A DNA stretch of 8,156 nucleotides, from contig JAURQB010000106.1 in the NCBI GenBank assembly GCA_030836365.1, forward strand, positions 1-8,156, given 5' to 3'. This stretch comes from Bdellovibrionota bacterium (GTDB taxonomy: Bacteria; Bdellovibrionota; Bacteriovoracia; Bacteriovoracales; Bacteriovoracaceae). The notes below the pieces were generated by a model. That model ran no database searches, was not told the DNA's origin, and saw nothing but the letters and a program-made list of their open reading frames with translations. Shown here piece after piece: positions 1 through 6,097 of the stretch. The number at the start of each line of letters is the position of its first letter. Position 1 is the first letter of the stretch. Position numbers and translations under genes: made by a program.

Positions 1-494
1 AAATAATCAATATTTAAATATATCCTCTTGGCCACCCTCAGTCCTAAGCTCGCCCCATACCTCTGAAAACTTATCTCTGTTTTTTCATTAGTCAGCTTAT
101 TTACGAGATCATGCTTACTTGAAAAATCATAAATTCCTATCAATCGTAATTTCTCTGATAAAAGAATCCCAAAAAATGCTCCAATATTTTCACGATTGAA
201 ATAATAATTCTTAAGTAAATCAGTTTTTTGGTCATCAATAAAAAGCTTTATACTGGACTTTTCTGAAAACTCTCCATGCCCACCCAAAATAATGAAGTTT
301 TTTATAATAAAACCAACTTTCAAACCGATACTTGGGCCTTTAAAAAGATATTCTTGATCTTCTCCATTTACCTCACCTTGAGCCCTGAATTCGGTGTAAT
401 TATAAAATGGTTCAGCAAAAATGCTGATACTTTTCCTTTTCGCTAATATCACTTGAGCATTAAAAATAAATAAAAGAGTGATTACTATTTTCAT
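1..494 (-). CDS. Small outer-membrane beta-barrel protein, C-terminus cut by window edge (paralogue of 2476-3057)
   Basis: Reading leftwards from an ATG at 494, the frame stays open for 164 codons to the window edge, so the 3' end is missing. The first 18 residues look like a Sec signal peptide: a short basic start, a hydrophobic core and cleavage after VILA. The rest alternates polar and hydrophobic residues as beta-barrel strands do. It aligns end to end with the protein at 2476-3057: FAEPFYNYTEF against FVEPSINYSQF, GLKVGF against GLKAGI, GAFFG...YDFSSK against GAFIG...YDLSSK, and RYGASLGLRVAK against RMGASVGFKVAK. By that alignment about 30 residues lie outside the window. An AGGA ribosome site sits a few bases upstream of the ATG. 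The inferred location is the outer membrane; no function can be assigned. It is transcribed away from the DoxX-like gene. Confidence 0.8.
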   Translation of the reverse strand, partial: MKIVITLLFIFNAQVILAKRKSISIFAEPFYNYTEFRAQGEVNGEDQEYLFKGPSIGLKVGFIIKNFIILGGHGEFSEKSSIKLFIDDQKTDLLKNYYFNRENIGAFFGILLSEKLRLIGIYDFSSKHDLVNKLTNEKTEISFQRYGASLGLRVAKRIYLNIDY

Positions 495-560
495 GATTTA
501 TCCTGCCAATTTATATGTTAGTTAAGAATTCATTCTAGTAGATAAGGTAGGCAAAAAAGG

Positions 561-578
561 ACTTTATGACCGTAAAGT
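561..578. repeat. 6-bp inverted repeat upstream of the DoxX-like gene
   Basis: ACTTTA (561-566) and TAAAGT (573-578) are exact reverse complements around a 6-base loop, 14 bases before the ATG at 593. Read on the minus strand the stem is followed by CC and six T's, which resembles a weak terminator, but no minus-strand gene lies upstream that would need one. It could equally be an operator for the divergent region. The role is unknown. Confidence 0.35.
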
Positions 579-592
579 GTTAAAATAAAAAA

Positions 593-982
593 ATGTTAGT
601 TAAATTCATACCAAACAAAAATCTCATCTTAGCGATTTTCCTTTTACTCGCGGCCATTTCTCACTTTTTGGTGCCACAATTATTTCTACCAGCAATGCCA
701 CCGTATATACCGTGGCATCACGAAATAATTTTTTTGACAGGAGTATTGGAAATATTTTTTGCTATTGGATTGATTTACCATCGAACAATTAAACTCACTT
801 CATATCTACTTATTGCCTACTTAATTGCCATTATACCTGCGCACATTCACGTTTCTCTAAATGAAATTTCGATATTCGGTATCAACTCTCCCTTTCTTCT
901 ATGGGCGAGAACTTTTTTTCAGTTTGTTTTTATTTACTGGGCATACAGTTGTGGGAAACAACAAAGGGATTCAATAAAATGA
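593..982 (+). CDS. DoxX-like four-helix integral membrane protein
   Basis: The 129-residue protein has four hydrophobic segments, at about residues 11-29, 46-62, 68-88 and 99-118, which is the DoxX-family layout. The loop after helix 1 reads MPPYIPWHHE (35-44), and helix 2 begins with a TGVLEIFFAIGL-type stretch. A PAHIH motif (82-86) and a WAR...Q segment near helix 4 also match DoxX-like inner-membrane proteins. Members of this superfamily are often linked to redox or thiol chemistry, but the precise role of this one is unknown. The ATG at 593 is the first start after an in-frame TAA (581-583). It lacks a clear ribosome site and has only an A-rich tract upstream. The stop overlaps the next gene's ATG as ATGA, so the two are probably translationally coupled. 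Confidence 0.8.
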   Translation: MLVKFIPNKNLILAIFLLLAAISHFLVPQLFLPAMPPYIPWHHEIIFLTGVLEIFFAIGLIYHRTIKLTSYLLIAYLIAIIPAHIHVSLNEISIFGINSPFLLWARTFFQFVFIYWAYSCGKQQRDSIK

Positions 983-1161
983 ATAACTCAAGTAAAGAAA
1001 TCGAAGACAAAAGTACTTCAACAAAATGTCCCAAGTGTGAAAAAGAAATGCTCTACACCGGTCTGCCTGATATCGCCGGCCCGATACAATTTAGGTTTTA
1101 TCGATGTTCAGAGCATGGAATATTTAAGGTTTATGAGGACTCAAACGAAGATAATTATTAA
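979..1161 (+). CDS. 60-residue zinc-ribbon-like protein
   Basis: The ATG at 979 shares the ATGA overlap with the stop of the DoxX-like gene, which argues for this start rather than an earlier in-frame ATG at 901 that lies deep inside that gene. The protein has a charged, Ser/Thr-rich N-terminus, then C17-x-x-C20 (KCPKCEKEM) and C43-x3-H46 (YRCSEHG). This is a plausible four-ligand zinc knuckle, CCCH in type. It ends in an acidic tail. There is no signal peptide or membrane segment, so it should be cytoplasmic. I do not recognise the family. Its tie to a DoxX-like membrane protein suggests a partner or accessory role, which is inference only. Confidence 0.7.
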   Translation: MNNSSKEIEDKSTSTKCPKCEKEMLYTGLPDIAGPIQFRFYRCSEHGIFKVYEDSNEDNY

Positions 1162-1165
1162 TAAA

Positions 1166-1196
1166 TTGAAATGTCTAAGTTTCGTAGATTTATATA
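1166..1196 (+). promoter_or_regulatory. Weak candidate promoter for the DUF6435-like gene
   Basis: TTGAAA (1166-1171) could serve as a -35 box, with TATATA (1191-1196) or the overlapping TTTATA as a -10 box. The spacing is 19 or 17 bases. In an AT-rich intergenic stretch such matches arise often by chance, so this is only a candidate. It lies in the 76-base gap before the ATG at 1238. Confidence 0.25.
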
Positions 1197-1237
1197 GTAT
1201 TCATTATCCTGTAATATAGTCAAAAAAAGGATAACCG

Positions 1238-1411
1238 ATGTTTTCGATTTTCAAAAAAGACCCAAAAAAAGATCTACAATATAAGTATGAAAAACTCATG
1301 AAGGATGCTGTTGATGCTCAACGCAAGGGTGATATTGAAACCTATAGTATTTTAAGTGCTAAAGCCGATGTTGTTGCCCTAGAAATGGATGCCCTATCAG
1401 ATAAGAAATAG
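1238..1411 (+). CDS. 57-residue DUF6435-like small protein
   Basis: The ATG at 1238 is preceded by AAGGA with 6 bases of spacing. The protein starts MFSIFKKDPKKDLQ and continues as a charged amphipathic helix with YEKLMKDAVDAQRKGDI (17-33) and ETYSILSAKAD (34-44). The short Phe-rich start with FKKDP, the LQ..YE..L..A..AQR.GDI core and the total length match the widespread small-protein family annotated DUF6435 as I remember it. No function is known for that family. It is predicted to be soluble and mostly helical. It stands alone between the DoxX/zinc-ribbon pair and galE. Confidence 0.75.
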   Translation: MFSIFKKDPKKDLQYKYEKLMKDAVDAQRKGDIETYSILSAKADVVALEMDALSDKK

Positions 1412-1444
1412 CTTTCGGCACCTTATTAATTTCTACTATTAGTC

Positions 1445-1472
1445 TTGTAAAAATCCTTTAGTCTTTTATAAT
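1445..1472 (+). promoter_or_regulatory. Sigma70-type promoter for galE
   Basis: A perfect -10 box TATAAT (1467-1472) lies 16 bases after a 4-of-6 match -35 box TTGTAA (1445-1450). Transcription would begin near 1479, leaving a short leader with the ribosome site at 1482-1487. The octamer TTAGTCTT occurs twice in direct orientation, at 1439-1446 and 1458-1465, 19 bases apart on roughly one face of the helix. The first copy overlaps the -35 box. Confidence 0.55.
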
Positions 1473-1492
1473 TTTATTATCAAAGGACAACA

Positions 1493-2470
1493 ATGAAAAA
1501 TGTTTTAGTGACAGGCGGTGCCGGATATATTGGCTCTCATACATGCAAGCTTCTTCACTCTCAGGGATATAATCCTATTGTGCTAGACAATCTTGTTTAC
1601 GGGCATCAAGAGTTTGTAAAGTGGGGAGAATTTTATAAGGGCGATCAATCTGACTCTAAGTTAATTAAAAAAATTTTAGAAAAACATCAAATTTCAGACA
1701 TTATTCATTTTAGCGCATATGCTTATGTGGGTGAATCCGTTAACGATCCAATTAAATACTTTGAAAATAACACTGTTGGTACACTCAATCTTGTCAAAAC
1801 CGCGATTGAATCTGGCGTAAAAAATATTGTATTCTCCTCAACTTGTGCGACCTACGGTATTCCCTCAGAGGTTCCAATTAAGGAGGATCTCCTACAAACT
1901 CCCATAAATCCCTACGGGCAATCAAAACTAATGATTGAACAAATGCTTAAATGGATTTCAGCGGCGGAGGATATCAATTACGTTGCCTTAAGATATTTTA
2001 ATGCTTCAGGAGCGTCACTTGATCTGGACATTGGAGAGCGCCATGAACCGGAGACTCACTTAATCCCCCTCGCAATTGAGGCGACGTTACAGGGCAAGCC
2101 ATTTTATATTTTTGGCGATGATTACAATACAGCGGACGGAACATGCATTAGAGATTTTATCCATGTAATGGATCTTGCTGATGCTCATATTAAAGCGCTT
2201 GAATACCTTGAGCGAGAGAAAAAAAGTAACGTTTTTAATCTCGGTACAGGAAACGGGTATTCAGTTAAAGAAATCATCCAAAAAATTGAAGAAATTTCAG
2301 GTAAACGCTGTGAAGCTGTTATAAAAGATCGAAGACCTGGAGACCCGGATGCACTTGTCTCCAGTCCTCAAAAAGCATTTGACTTACTTAACTGGTCCCC
2401 GAAATATTCTGATATTGATACTGTGATTTCAAGTGCACTGAATTGGCATAAAAAAGAAGCTCAAGCTTAG
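1493..2470 (+). CDS. galE: UDP-glucose 4-epimerase GalE
   Basis: GalE interconverts UDP-glucose and UDP-galactose in the cytoplasm using tightly bound NAD, supplying the Leloir pathway and sugars for surface polysaccharides. The 325-residue protein has the extended short-chain dehydrogenase fold: the Rossmann motif GGAGYIG (8-14), D32 for the NAD ribose, the catalytic Thr of SST at 117, and YGQSK with Y141 and K145. The C-terminal half carries the GalE signature TADGTCIRDFIHVMDLADAH (213-232) and the GTGNGYSV segment (251-258). The position that gates larger sugars in E. coli GalE (Tyr299) aligns with Leu288, so activity on UDP-GlcNAc cannot be excluded. The ATG at 1493 has AAAGGA 5 bases upstream. 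It has its own promoter and converges on the barrel gene with a 5-base gap. Confidence 0.92.
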   Translation: MKNVLVTGGAGYIGSHTCKLLHSQGYNPIVLDNLVYGHQEFVKWGEFYKGDQSDSKLIKKILEKHQISDIIHFSAYAYVGESVNDPIKYFENNTVGTLNLVKTAIESGVKNIVFSSTCATYGIPSEVPIKEDLLQTPINPYGQSKLMIEQMLKWISAAEDINYVALRYFNASGASLDLDIGERHEPETHLIPLAIEATLQGKPFYIFGDDYNTADGTCIRDFIHVMDLADAHIKALEYLEREKKSNVFNLGTGNGYSVKEIIQKIEEISGKRCEAVIKDRRPGDPDALVSSPQKAFDLLNWSPKYSDIDTVISSALNWHKKEAQA

Positions 2471-2475
2471 TACAT

Positions 2476-3057
2476 TTAAAAATTAATCGGAAACGAAATC
2501 CCTGCGTAATAAGTTGAAGAAGAGAATTCATCACTCCAATCATCTGAGTCCATTAGATAATAATCAACGTTTACGTAAAGCATTTTTGCTACTTTGAAAC
2601 CGACCGATGCACCCATTCTGGTAAAATCAATCGCCTCTCCAATTTCTGTATCCGTATCCTTCATAAACGTTCGAAATTTACTTGATAAGTCATACGAAGC
2701 AATTATTCTAAATCGCTTGGAAATCTTGAGTCCGATAAAAGCACCATAACTTAAACGATTCGAATATTTGTCTGATAACAAATTTGTTGAACTTCCGTTG
2801 ACAGACAAATCTAAATCTAATTCAGGGGAATAATCAGCCTGCGCACCAAAGAAAAAAGATTTTAGGCCACTGATACCAGCTTTTAATCCAAAGCTTGCTC
2901 CATTAAAAGTATATTCATGTTCATTTACATCGCTCTGGCCACTCGAATTAAATTGTGAATAATTAATTGAGGGCTCGACAAATAAACGTAATTTGTTTCT
3001 TCCGGCAAAAGTATTATTTGAAAAAATAAAAAAAGAAAAAAGCATAAAATATTTCAA
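2476..3057 (-). CDS. Small outer-membrane beta-barrel protein (paralogue of 1-494)
   Basis: This 193-residue protein begins with a Sec signal peptide (about residues 1-18, cleavage after NTFA). It continues with amphipathic beta strands and ends in ISFPINF, with the terminal Phe typical of proteins inserted by the Bam complex. It resembles small porin-like/OmpA-barrel proteins, but no specific family is evident. It is the intact paralogue of the gene at the left edge. The predicted start is TTG at 3057, because AAAGGAG (3064-3070) lies 6 bases upstream of it and 18 from the next in-frame ATG. Starting at that ATG would also shorten the signal peptide. It lies 71 bases downstream of the GH3 gene on the same strand and may be read through from it, but has a candidate promoter of its own. 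Confidence 0.82.
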   Translation of the reverse strand: MKYFMLFSFFIFSNNTFAGRNKLRLFVEPSINYSQFNSSGQSDVNEHEYTFNGASFGLKAGISGLKSFFFGAQADYSPELDLDLSVNGSSTNLLSDKYSNRLSYGAFIGLKISKRFRIIASYDLSSKFRTFMKDTDTEIGEAIDFTRMGASVGFKVAKMLYVNVDYYLMDSDDWSDEFSSSTYYAGISFPINF

Positions 3058-3063
3058 AATGAA

Positions 3064-3070
3064 CTCCTTT
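3064..3070 (-). promoter_or_regulatory. Ribosome binding site that decides a TTG start
   Basis: Read on the minus strand this is AAAGGAG, followed by six bases and TTG at 3057-3055. The nearest in-frame ATG (3045) would be 18 bases from the site, too far for normal initiation. Confidence 0.65.
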
Positions 3071-3076
3071 CATTAA

Positions 3077-3104
3077 TGAATATATTCAATGATAGCATAC
3101 TATC
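3077..3104. repeat. Palindromes in the barrel-gene leader
   Basis: TGAATATATTCA (3077-3088) is a perfect 12-base palindrome. Just beyond it GATAG (3091-3095) and CTATC (3100-3104) form an inverted repeat with a 4-base loop, and this overlaps the candidate -10 box. Such dyads next to a promoter could bind a regulator, though AT-rich palindromes also occur by chance. Confidence 0.4.
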
Positions 3105-3124
3105 GCCTTATTATTTGTTCGCAA
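3097..3124 (-). promoter_or_regulatory. Candidate promoter for the barrel gene
   Basis: On the minus strand, TTGCGA (3124-3119) and TAGTAT (3102-3097) are separated by 16 bases, each a 4-of-6 match to the sigma70 boxes. The start site would fall near 3090, giving a leader of about 30-35 bases before the TTG start. Confidence 0.4.
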
Positions 3125-3128
3125 CTAC

Positions 3129-4805
3129 TTAATTAAATTGAATTATTTTTTTTGCGATCAAATTCAACTCACTTCCAGGAAGCCATGGAAGTATAAGCGC
3201 ATCGGAGTCATTTTTTAGCTCTGTCATTTCAAGTGGCCGTCCAGAAAACACCATCGACAAAATCGGTAGGTTTGTTTTTTTCAATTCTTTCATCACCATC
3301 TTGTCTTCTGGGTGAAGGGAATAATAATCAAGCGTATAACCATAGGGCGTTCTATCTGGGTATGGATATTCTCCCATCACAATATCACCCATCATTTCGG
3401 TATACGGCTTCTCTCCCATGGCCGCAATTGCCACATCAAAGTCAGAAGGATTGATCAAAGGAAGTGCTTCAGCGTTTATAAACGTTACCTGCGCGCCGTT
3501 TTTTTTCAGCGCCTCATAAATGCTCGTTGCCCCTGGCACATTTTCTTCTACTCCTTGCCACTCAATAGTCCAACCACCACATTGATAACCAGTATTCATT
3601 GCAGCTTTTCCCGTCAGAAGAATACGTTTATTTTTTAAGGGAAGAACATTTTCATTTTTTACAATCTTTAGTGACTTCTCCGCCAACTTATCAGCGACTG
3701 CTCGATGCGCACTCACGCCAAAGGAGTGCTCAGTGGAAAAATCAAGATTAAATAATCCCATCGCATCTTTAACTGCAATAATTCTAGTCACAGCATCATC
3801 TATTCTTGCCATTGGAACTTCGCCAGAGAGAACGAGCTCTTTCAATGTCGTCATAAATTCTTTCCATCTCTCGGGCACCATAAAAAGATCAATTCCCGCG
3901 AGGACTGATTTTTTCACTTGATCGCGGTACGTTCCCTCTAGCTCCTCAATTCCGTTCCAATCACTCACGGTGAAGCCTTGAAAATTAAGCTCCCCTTTAA
4001 GGACTTTTGTGATCCAATAATGTTGGCCATGCATTTTTTCGCCGTTAATACTGGAGAAGCTAATCATAATACTTTGCGCGCCTTTTTTTACGGCCGCGAT
4101 ATAAGGCTTTAAATGAATCGCGCGAATTTCTTCTTCATTAAGTCTCGTGTCTCCACGGTCATGGCCAAACGCCGTTCCACCGTCTCCGAGATAATGTTTT
4201 GGCGTGGCCAAAACTCCGGCCTGTTGAAGTCCTTGCATATAGGCCATCGATAACTCAGTCACCATTTCGACATCTCTGCCAAATGATTCATAAAATCGTC
4301 CCCATCTTTGATCACCAGCGATTGCGGTGGTCGGCGCAAAGTTCCAATATATTCCTGTTGCTTTTAATTCCTCAGCAACGATCTCCCCCATTTTTTTGGT
4401 TAGCTCCAAATCGTTAGCAACACCAAGACCGATATTATGAGGAAAAATCGTCGCACCCAAAACATTGTTATGGCCGTGAACCGCGTCCACTCCATAAATT
4501 AGTGGCACACCACTTTTTGATTCAAGCGAGTAATCATAATACTCTTTCACCATTTTTTTCCAGGCCTCAGGAGTATTTGGTGTAGGGTTAGAACCACCGC
4601 CGCTTAAAATAGAGCCTAGTGCATATTTTTTGACATCCGCCGGAGTTGCATGCTGACGCTCCGCTTGCGTCATTTGACCAATTTTTTCTTGAAGGGTCAT
4701 TTTTTTGATGATCTCTTTTGCCCGCTTAAGTGAACTTTCCGAAAGCTCAAAACCAAATGCCTGCCCAACAAGAAGCGAAATGAAACTGATTACAACTGCC
4801 TTCAT
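3129..4805 (-). CDS. Secreted GH3 beta-glucosidase / exo-beta-glucanase, C-terminally shortened
   Basis: A family-3 glycoside hydrolase that should release glucose from beta-glucans or oligosaccharides in the periplasm or outside. Residues 1-18 form a Sec signal peptide. The TIM-barrel domain (about 25-350) has GVDAVHGHN (106-114), KHYLGDGGT (203-211) and the nucleophile Asp282 in TVSDW. The second domain (about 380-558) has QCGGWTIEWQG (408-418), a hallmark of the barley ExoI-like branch, and the expected acid/base Glu470 in GEKPYTE. The gene stops at residue 558, soon after LPWLPGSE (539-546). Relatives continue with a FGD...GKLS..WP segment of some tens of residues. No such peptide can be read in any of the three frames after the stop, so this is real loss and not a simple frameshift. 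The ATG has AGGAG 6 bases upstream. Activity is uncertain because the last strands of domain 2 are missing. Confidence 0.88.
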   Translation of the reverse strand: MKAVVISFISLLVGQAFGFELSESSLKRAKEIIKKMTLQEKIGQMTQAERQHATPADVKKYALGSILSGGGSNPTPNTPEAWKKMVKEYYDYSLESKSGVPLIYGVDAVHGHNNVLGATIFPHNIGLGVANDLELTKKMGEIVAEELKATGIYWNFAPTTAIAGDQRWGRFYESFGRDVEMVTELSMAYMQGLQQAGVLATPKHYLGDGGTAFGHDRGDTRLNEEEIRAIHLKPYIAAVKKGAQSIMISFSSINGEKMHGQHYWITKVLKGELNFQGFTVSDWNGIEELEGTYRDQVKKSVLAGIDLFMVPERWKEFMTTLKELVLSGEVPMARIDDAVTRIIAVKDAMGLFNLDFSTEHSFGVSAHRAVADKLAEKSLKIVKNENVLPLKNKRILLTGKAAMNTGYQCGGWTIEWQGVEENVPGATSIYEALKKNGAQVTFINAEALPLINPSDFDVAIAAMGEKPYTEMMGDIVMGEYPYPDRTPYGYTLDYYSLHPEDKMVMKELKKTNLPILSMVFSGRPLEMTELKNDSDALILPWLPGSELNLIAKKIIQFN

Positions 4806-4834
4806 GAATACTCCTACTCATTTTTGATGGAGGC

Positions 4835-4863
4835 ACCATACGAGAAGTATCGCAGATGGTCAA
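4835..4863 (-). promoter_or_regulatory. Sigma70-type promoter for the GH3 gene
   Basis: On the minus strand, TTGACC (4863-4858, 5 of 6 matches) is followed after exactly 17 bases by TATGGT (4840-4835, 4 of 6). Transcription would start near 4828, about 23 bases before the ATG. The -35 box lies inside the small palindrome at 4857-4869, so a protein binding there could block it. Confidence 0.5.
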
Positions 4864-4909
4864 AGACCAATCTCTTTGTGGAAATTGTGTCGAGGATTGG
4901 TTAGGATAA
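4856..4909 (+). CDS. Possible 17-codon leader peptide with Cys-x-x-Cys, upstream of egtB
   Basis: A short frame from ATG at 4856 to TAA at 4907-4909 encodes MVKDQSLCGNCVEDWLG. It lies in the same frame as egtB, and its stop is 27 bases before the egtB start. Two Cys codons (4877-4879, 4886-4888) sit in the loop of the larger inverted repeat here, an arrangement reminiscent of leader peptides that sense an amino acid. Against it, there is no good ribosome site before 4856, and the true egtB promoter could lie downstream of it. Treat as a hypothesis. Confidence 0.25.
   Translation: MVKDQSLCGNCVEDWLG
4857..4901. repeat. Two mutually exclusive inverted repeats in the divergent GH3/egtB region
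   Basis: TGGTC (4857-4861) pairs with GACCA (4865-4869) around AAA. ACCAATC (4866-4872) pairs with GATTGGT (4895-4901) across 22 bases. The ACCA segment is shared, so in RNA only one hairpin can form at a time. In DNA the first repeat covers the -35 box of the GH3 promoter. No T-run follows, so neither hairpin is a terminator. Confidence 0.5.
4879..4907 (+). promoter_or_regulatory. Weak candidate promoter for the egt operon
   Basis: TGGAAA (4879-4884) and TAGGAT (4902-4907) are 4-of-6 matches separated by 17 bases, placing a start near 4914 and a leader of about 23 bases. A second weak option is TTGATG (4824-4829) with TATCGC (4848-4853) at 18 bases, which would include the leader peptide in the transcript. 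The sequence alone does not choose between them. Confidence 0.3.
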
Positions 4910-4936
4910 GGACTCATCACCACTGAAGGATCTTTC

Positions 4937-6097
4937 ATGTCAGCTGACTCGACCATTCTCGAGCTCTTTGAACAAACCCGCGCCCAAACTCTTGAAATAA
5001 TTGAAAGTCTCTCCGTTGAAGATTTATGTGTTCAACCAGCTTCATTTGTCAGCCCCATCAAGTGGCATATTGGCCACACAACCTGGATCTATGAAAAGAC
5101 ACTCCAACAAGTAACAAGTGACCCTTCATTTTCTGAGGCATATGATCTTATCTTTAATAGTTACTACAAAGGAATTGGTGCTCATTGGGCCCAGGCAGAG
5201 AGAGGCCATCTCTCTAGGCCAACCCTCAATCAAGTCTTAGATTACAAAAAATATATCGACGAGAAAATTCTCACAGCGCTAGAAAAAAGTATTGTCCAGA
5301 AAAACGATCTGCGTCTCGCTATTGAGCACGAACAACAACATCAAGAACTCATAATTATGGATCTTAAGTATATTCTTTCTCTAGGTCTTGGACTTGTTGA
5401 TGAGCTTCCTCAATTTAAAAAATTTACTCTTCCAACAACAGTTAAAACAGAAGATAAACATTTCAGCGGAGGGATTCACTCCTTTGGCCATAAAGGCAGT
5501 TCATTTTGCTATGATAACGAGCTTCCCTATCATGACGAGCTCCTGCAGGATTTCACCCTCCAAACAGAGCTTGTCACCAATGGTGACTATATTGAATTTC
5601 TGCACTCATCCGCTTTTGACAATTCATCTGCATGGCTGAGTGATGGATATGATTGGAAAAATAAAAATAAAATTTCACTACCACTTTATTGGATTAAAGA
5701 AAAAGACGACTACTTCACCAATTTTTTTGGCGTAAAAAAACCTATCGACTTCAACGCCCCTATTTCTCACCTCTCATTTTATGAGGCAGATGCTTACGCA
5801 AGATTTATGGGCGCTCGTCTTCCAACCGAGTTTGAACTAGAATTATTTTTTCGAGAGTCTGAGCAGTCTCCCCTTTGGATATGGTCTAGTACTTCTTACC
5901 ATCCTTATCCGGGATTTAAACCATTTGAAGGATTTGCCAAAGAATATAACGGCAAATTTATGTCAGGCCAGATGACTCTTCGAGGCGGCTGTATTGCCAC
6001 TCCGAAAGGGCATTATCGCCCCAGCTACCGCAACTTTTACCGCCCAACAGATCGTTGGCAATTTTCAGGAATAAAACTAGCAAAGGATAAAAGATGA
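4937..6097 (+). CDS. egtB: Ergothioneine biosynthesis sulfoxide synthase EgtB
   Basis: EgtB is a non-haem iron enzyme that uses oxygen to join hercynine to a thiol donor (cysteine or gamma-glutamylcysteine) as a sulfoxide. The N-terminal DinB-like helical domain supplies the iron ligands: H47 in KWHIGHTTW, and H131 and H135 in EHEQQHQE. The RGHLSRPT...V..YKKYID stretch (89-108) is also typical of the family. The C-terminal formylglycine-generating-enzyme-like domain (about 175-386) shows ARLPTEFELE (293-302), LRGGCIATPKGHYRPSYRNF (348-367) and RWQFSGIKLA (373-382). At 386 residues it is at the short end for the family. The start has AAGGA 6 bases upstream. Its stop overlaps the egtD ATG (ATGA). 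The thiol donor cannot be told from sequence here; no gamma-glutamylcysteine ligase or EgtC is nearby. Confidence 0.93.
   Translation: MSADSTILELFEQTRAQTLEIIESLSVEDLCVQPASFVSPIKWHIGHTTWIYEKTLQQVTSDPSFSEAYDLIFNSYYKGIGAHWAQAERGHLSRPTLNQVLDYKKYIDEKILTALEKSIVQKNDLRLAIEHEQQHQELIIMDLKYILSLGLGLVDELPQFKKFTLPTTVKTEDKHFSGGIHSFGHKGSSFCYDNELPYHDELLQDFTLQTELVTNGDYIEFLHSSAFDNSSAWLSDGYDWKNKNKISLPLYWIKEKDDYFTNFFGVKKPIDFNAPISHLSFYEADAYARFMGARLPTEFELELFFRESEQSPLWIWSSTSYHPYPGFKPFEGFAKEYNGKFMSGQMTLRGGCIATPKGHYRPSYRNFYRPTDRWQFSGIKLAKDKR

Noticed and set aside
901..978. Longer zinc-ribbon protein starting at the in-frame ATG at 901
   Set aside because: This would overlap the last membrane helix of the DoxX-like gene in another frame. 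The ATGA junction at 979 is the normal coupled start.
3129..3170. Frameshift at the A8 tract near the end of the GH3 gene
   Set aside because: The other two frames after the tract reach stops within a few codons and do not encode the missing family segment, so slippage would not restore it.
4827..4904. Second short frame (25 codons from ATG at 4827) in the egtB leader
   Set aside because: No ribosome site, no recognisable motif, and it overlaps a well-placed promoter for the opposite strand. Probably chance.
4910..4936. N-terminal extension of EgtB by reading through the TAA at 4907
   Set aside because: A stop codon interrupts the frame, the ATG at 4937 has its own AAGGA, and EgtB family alignment begins near that Met.
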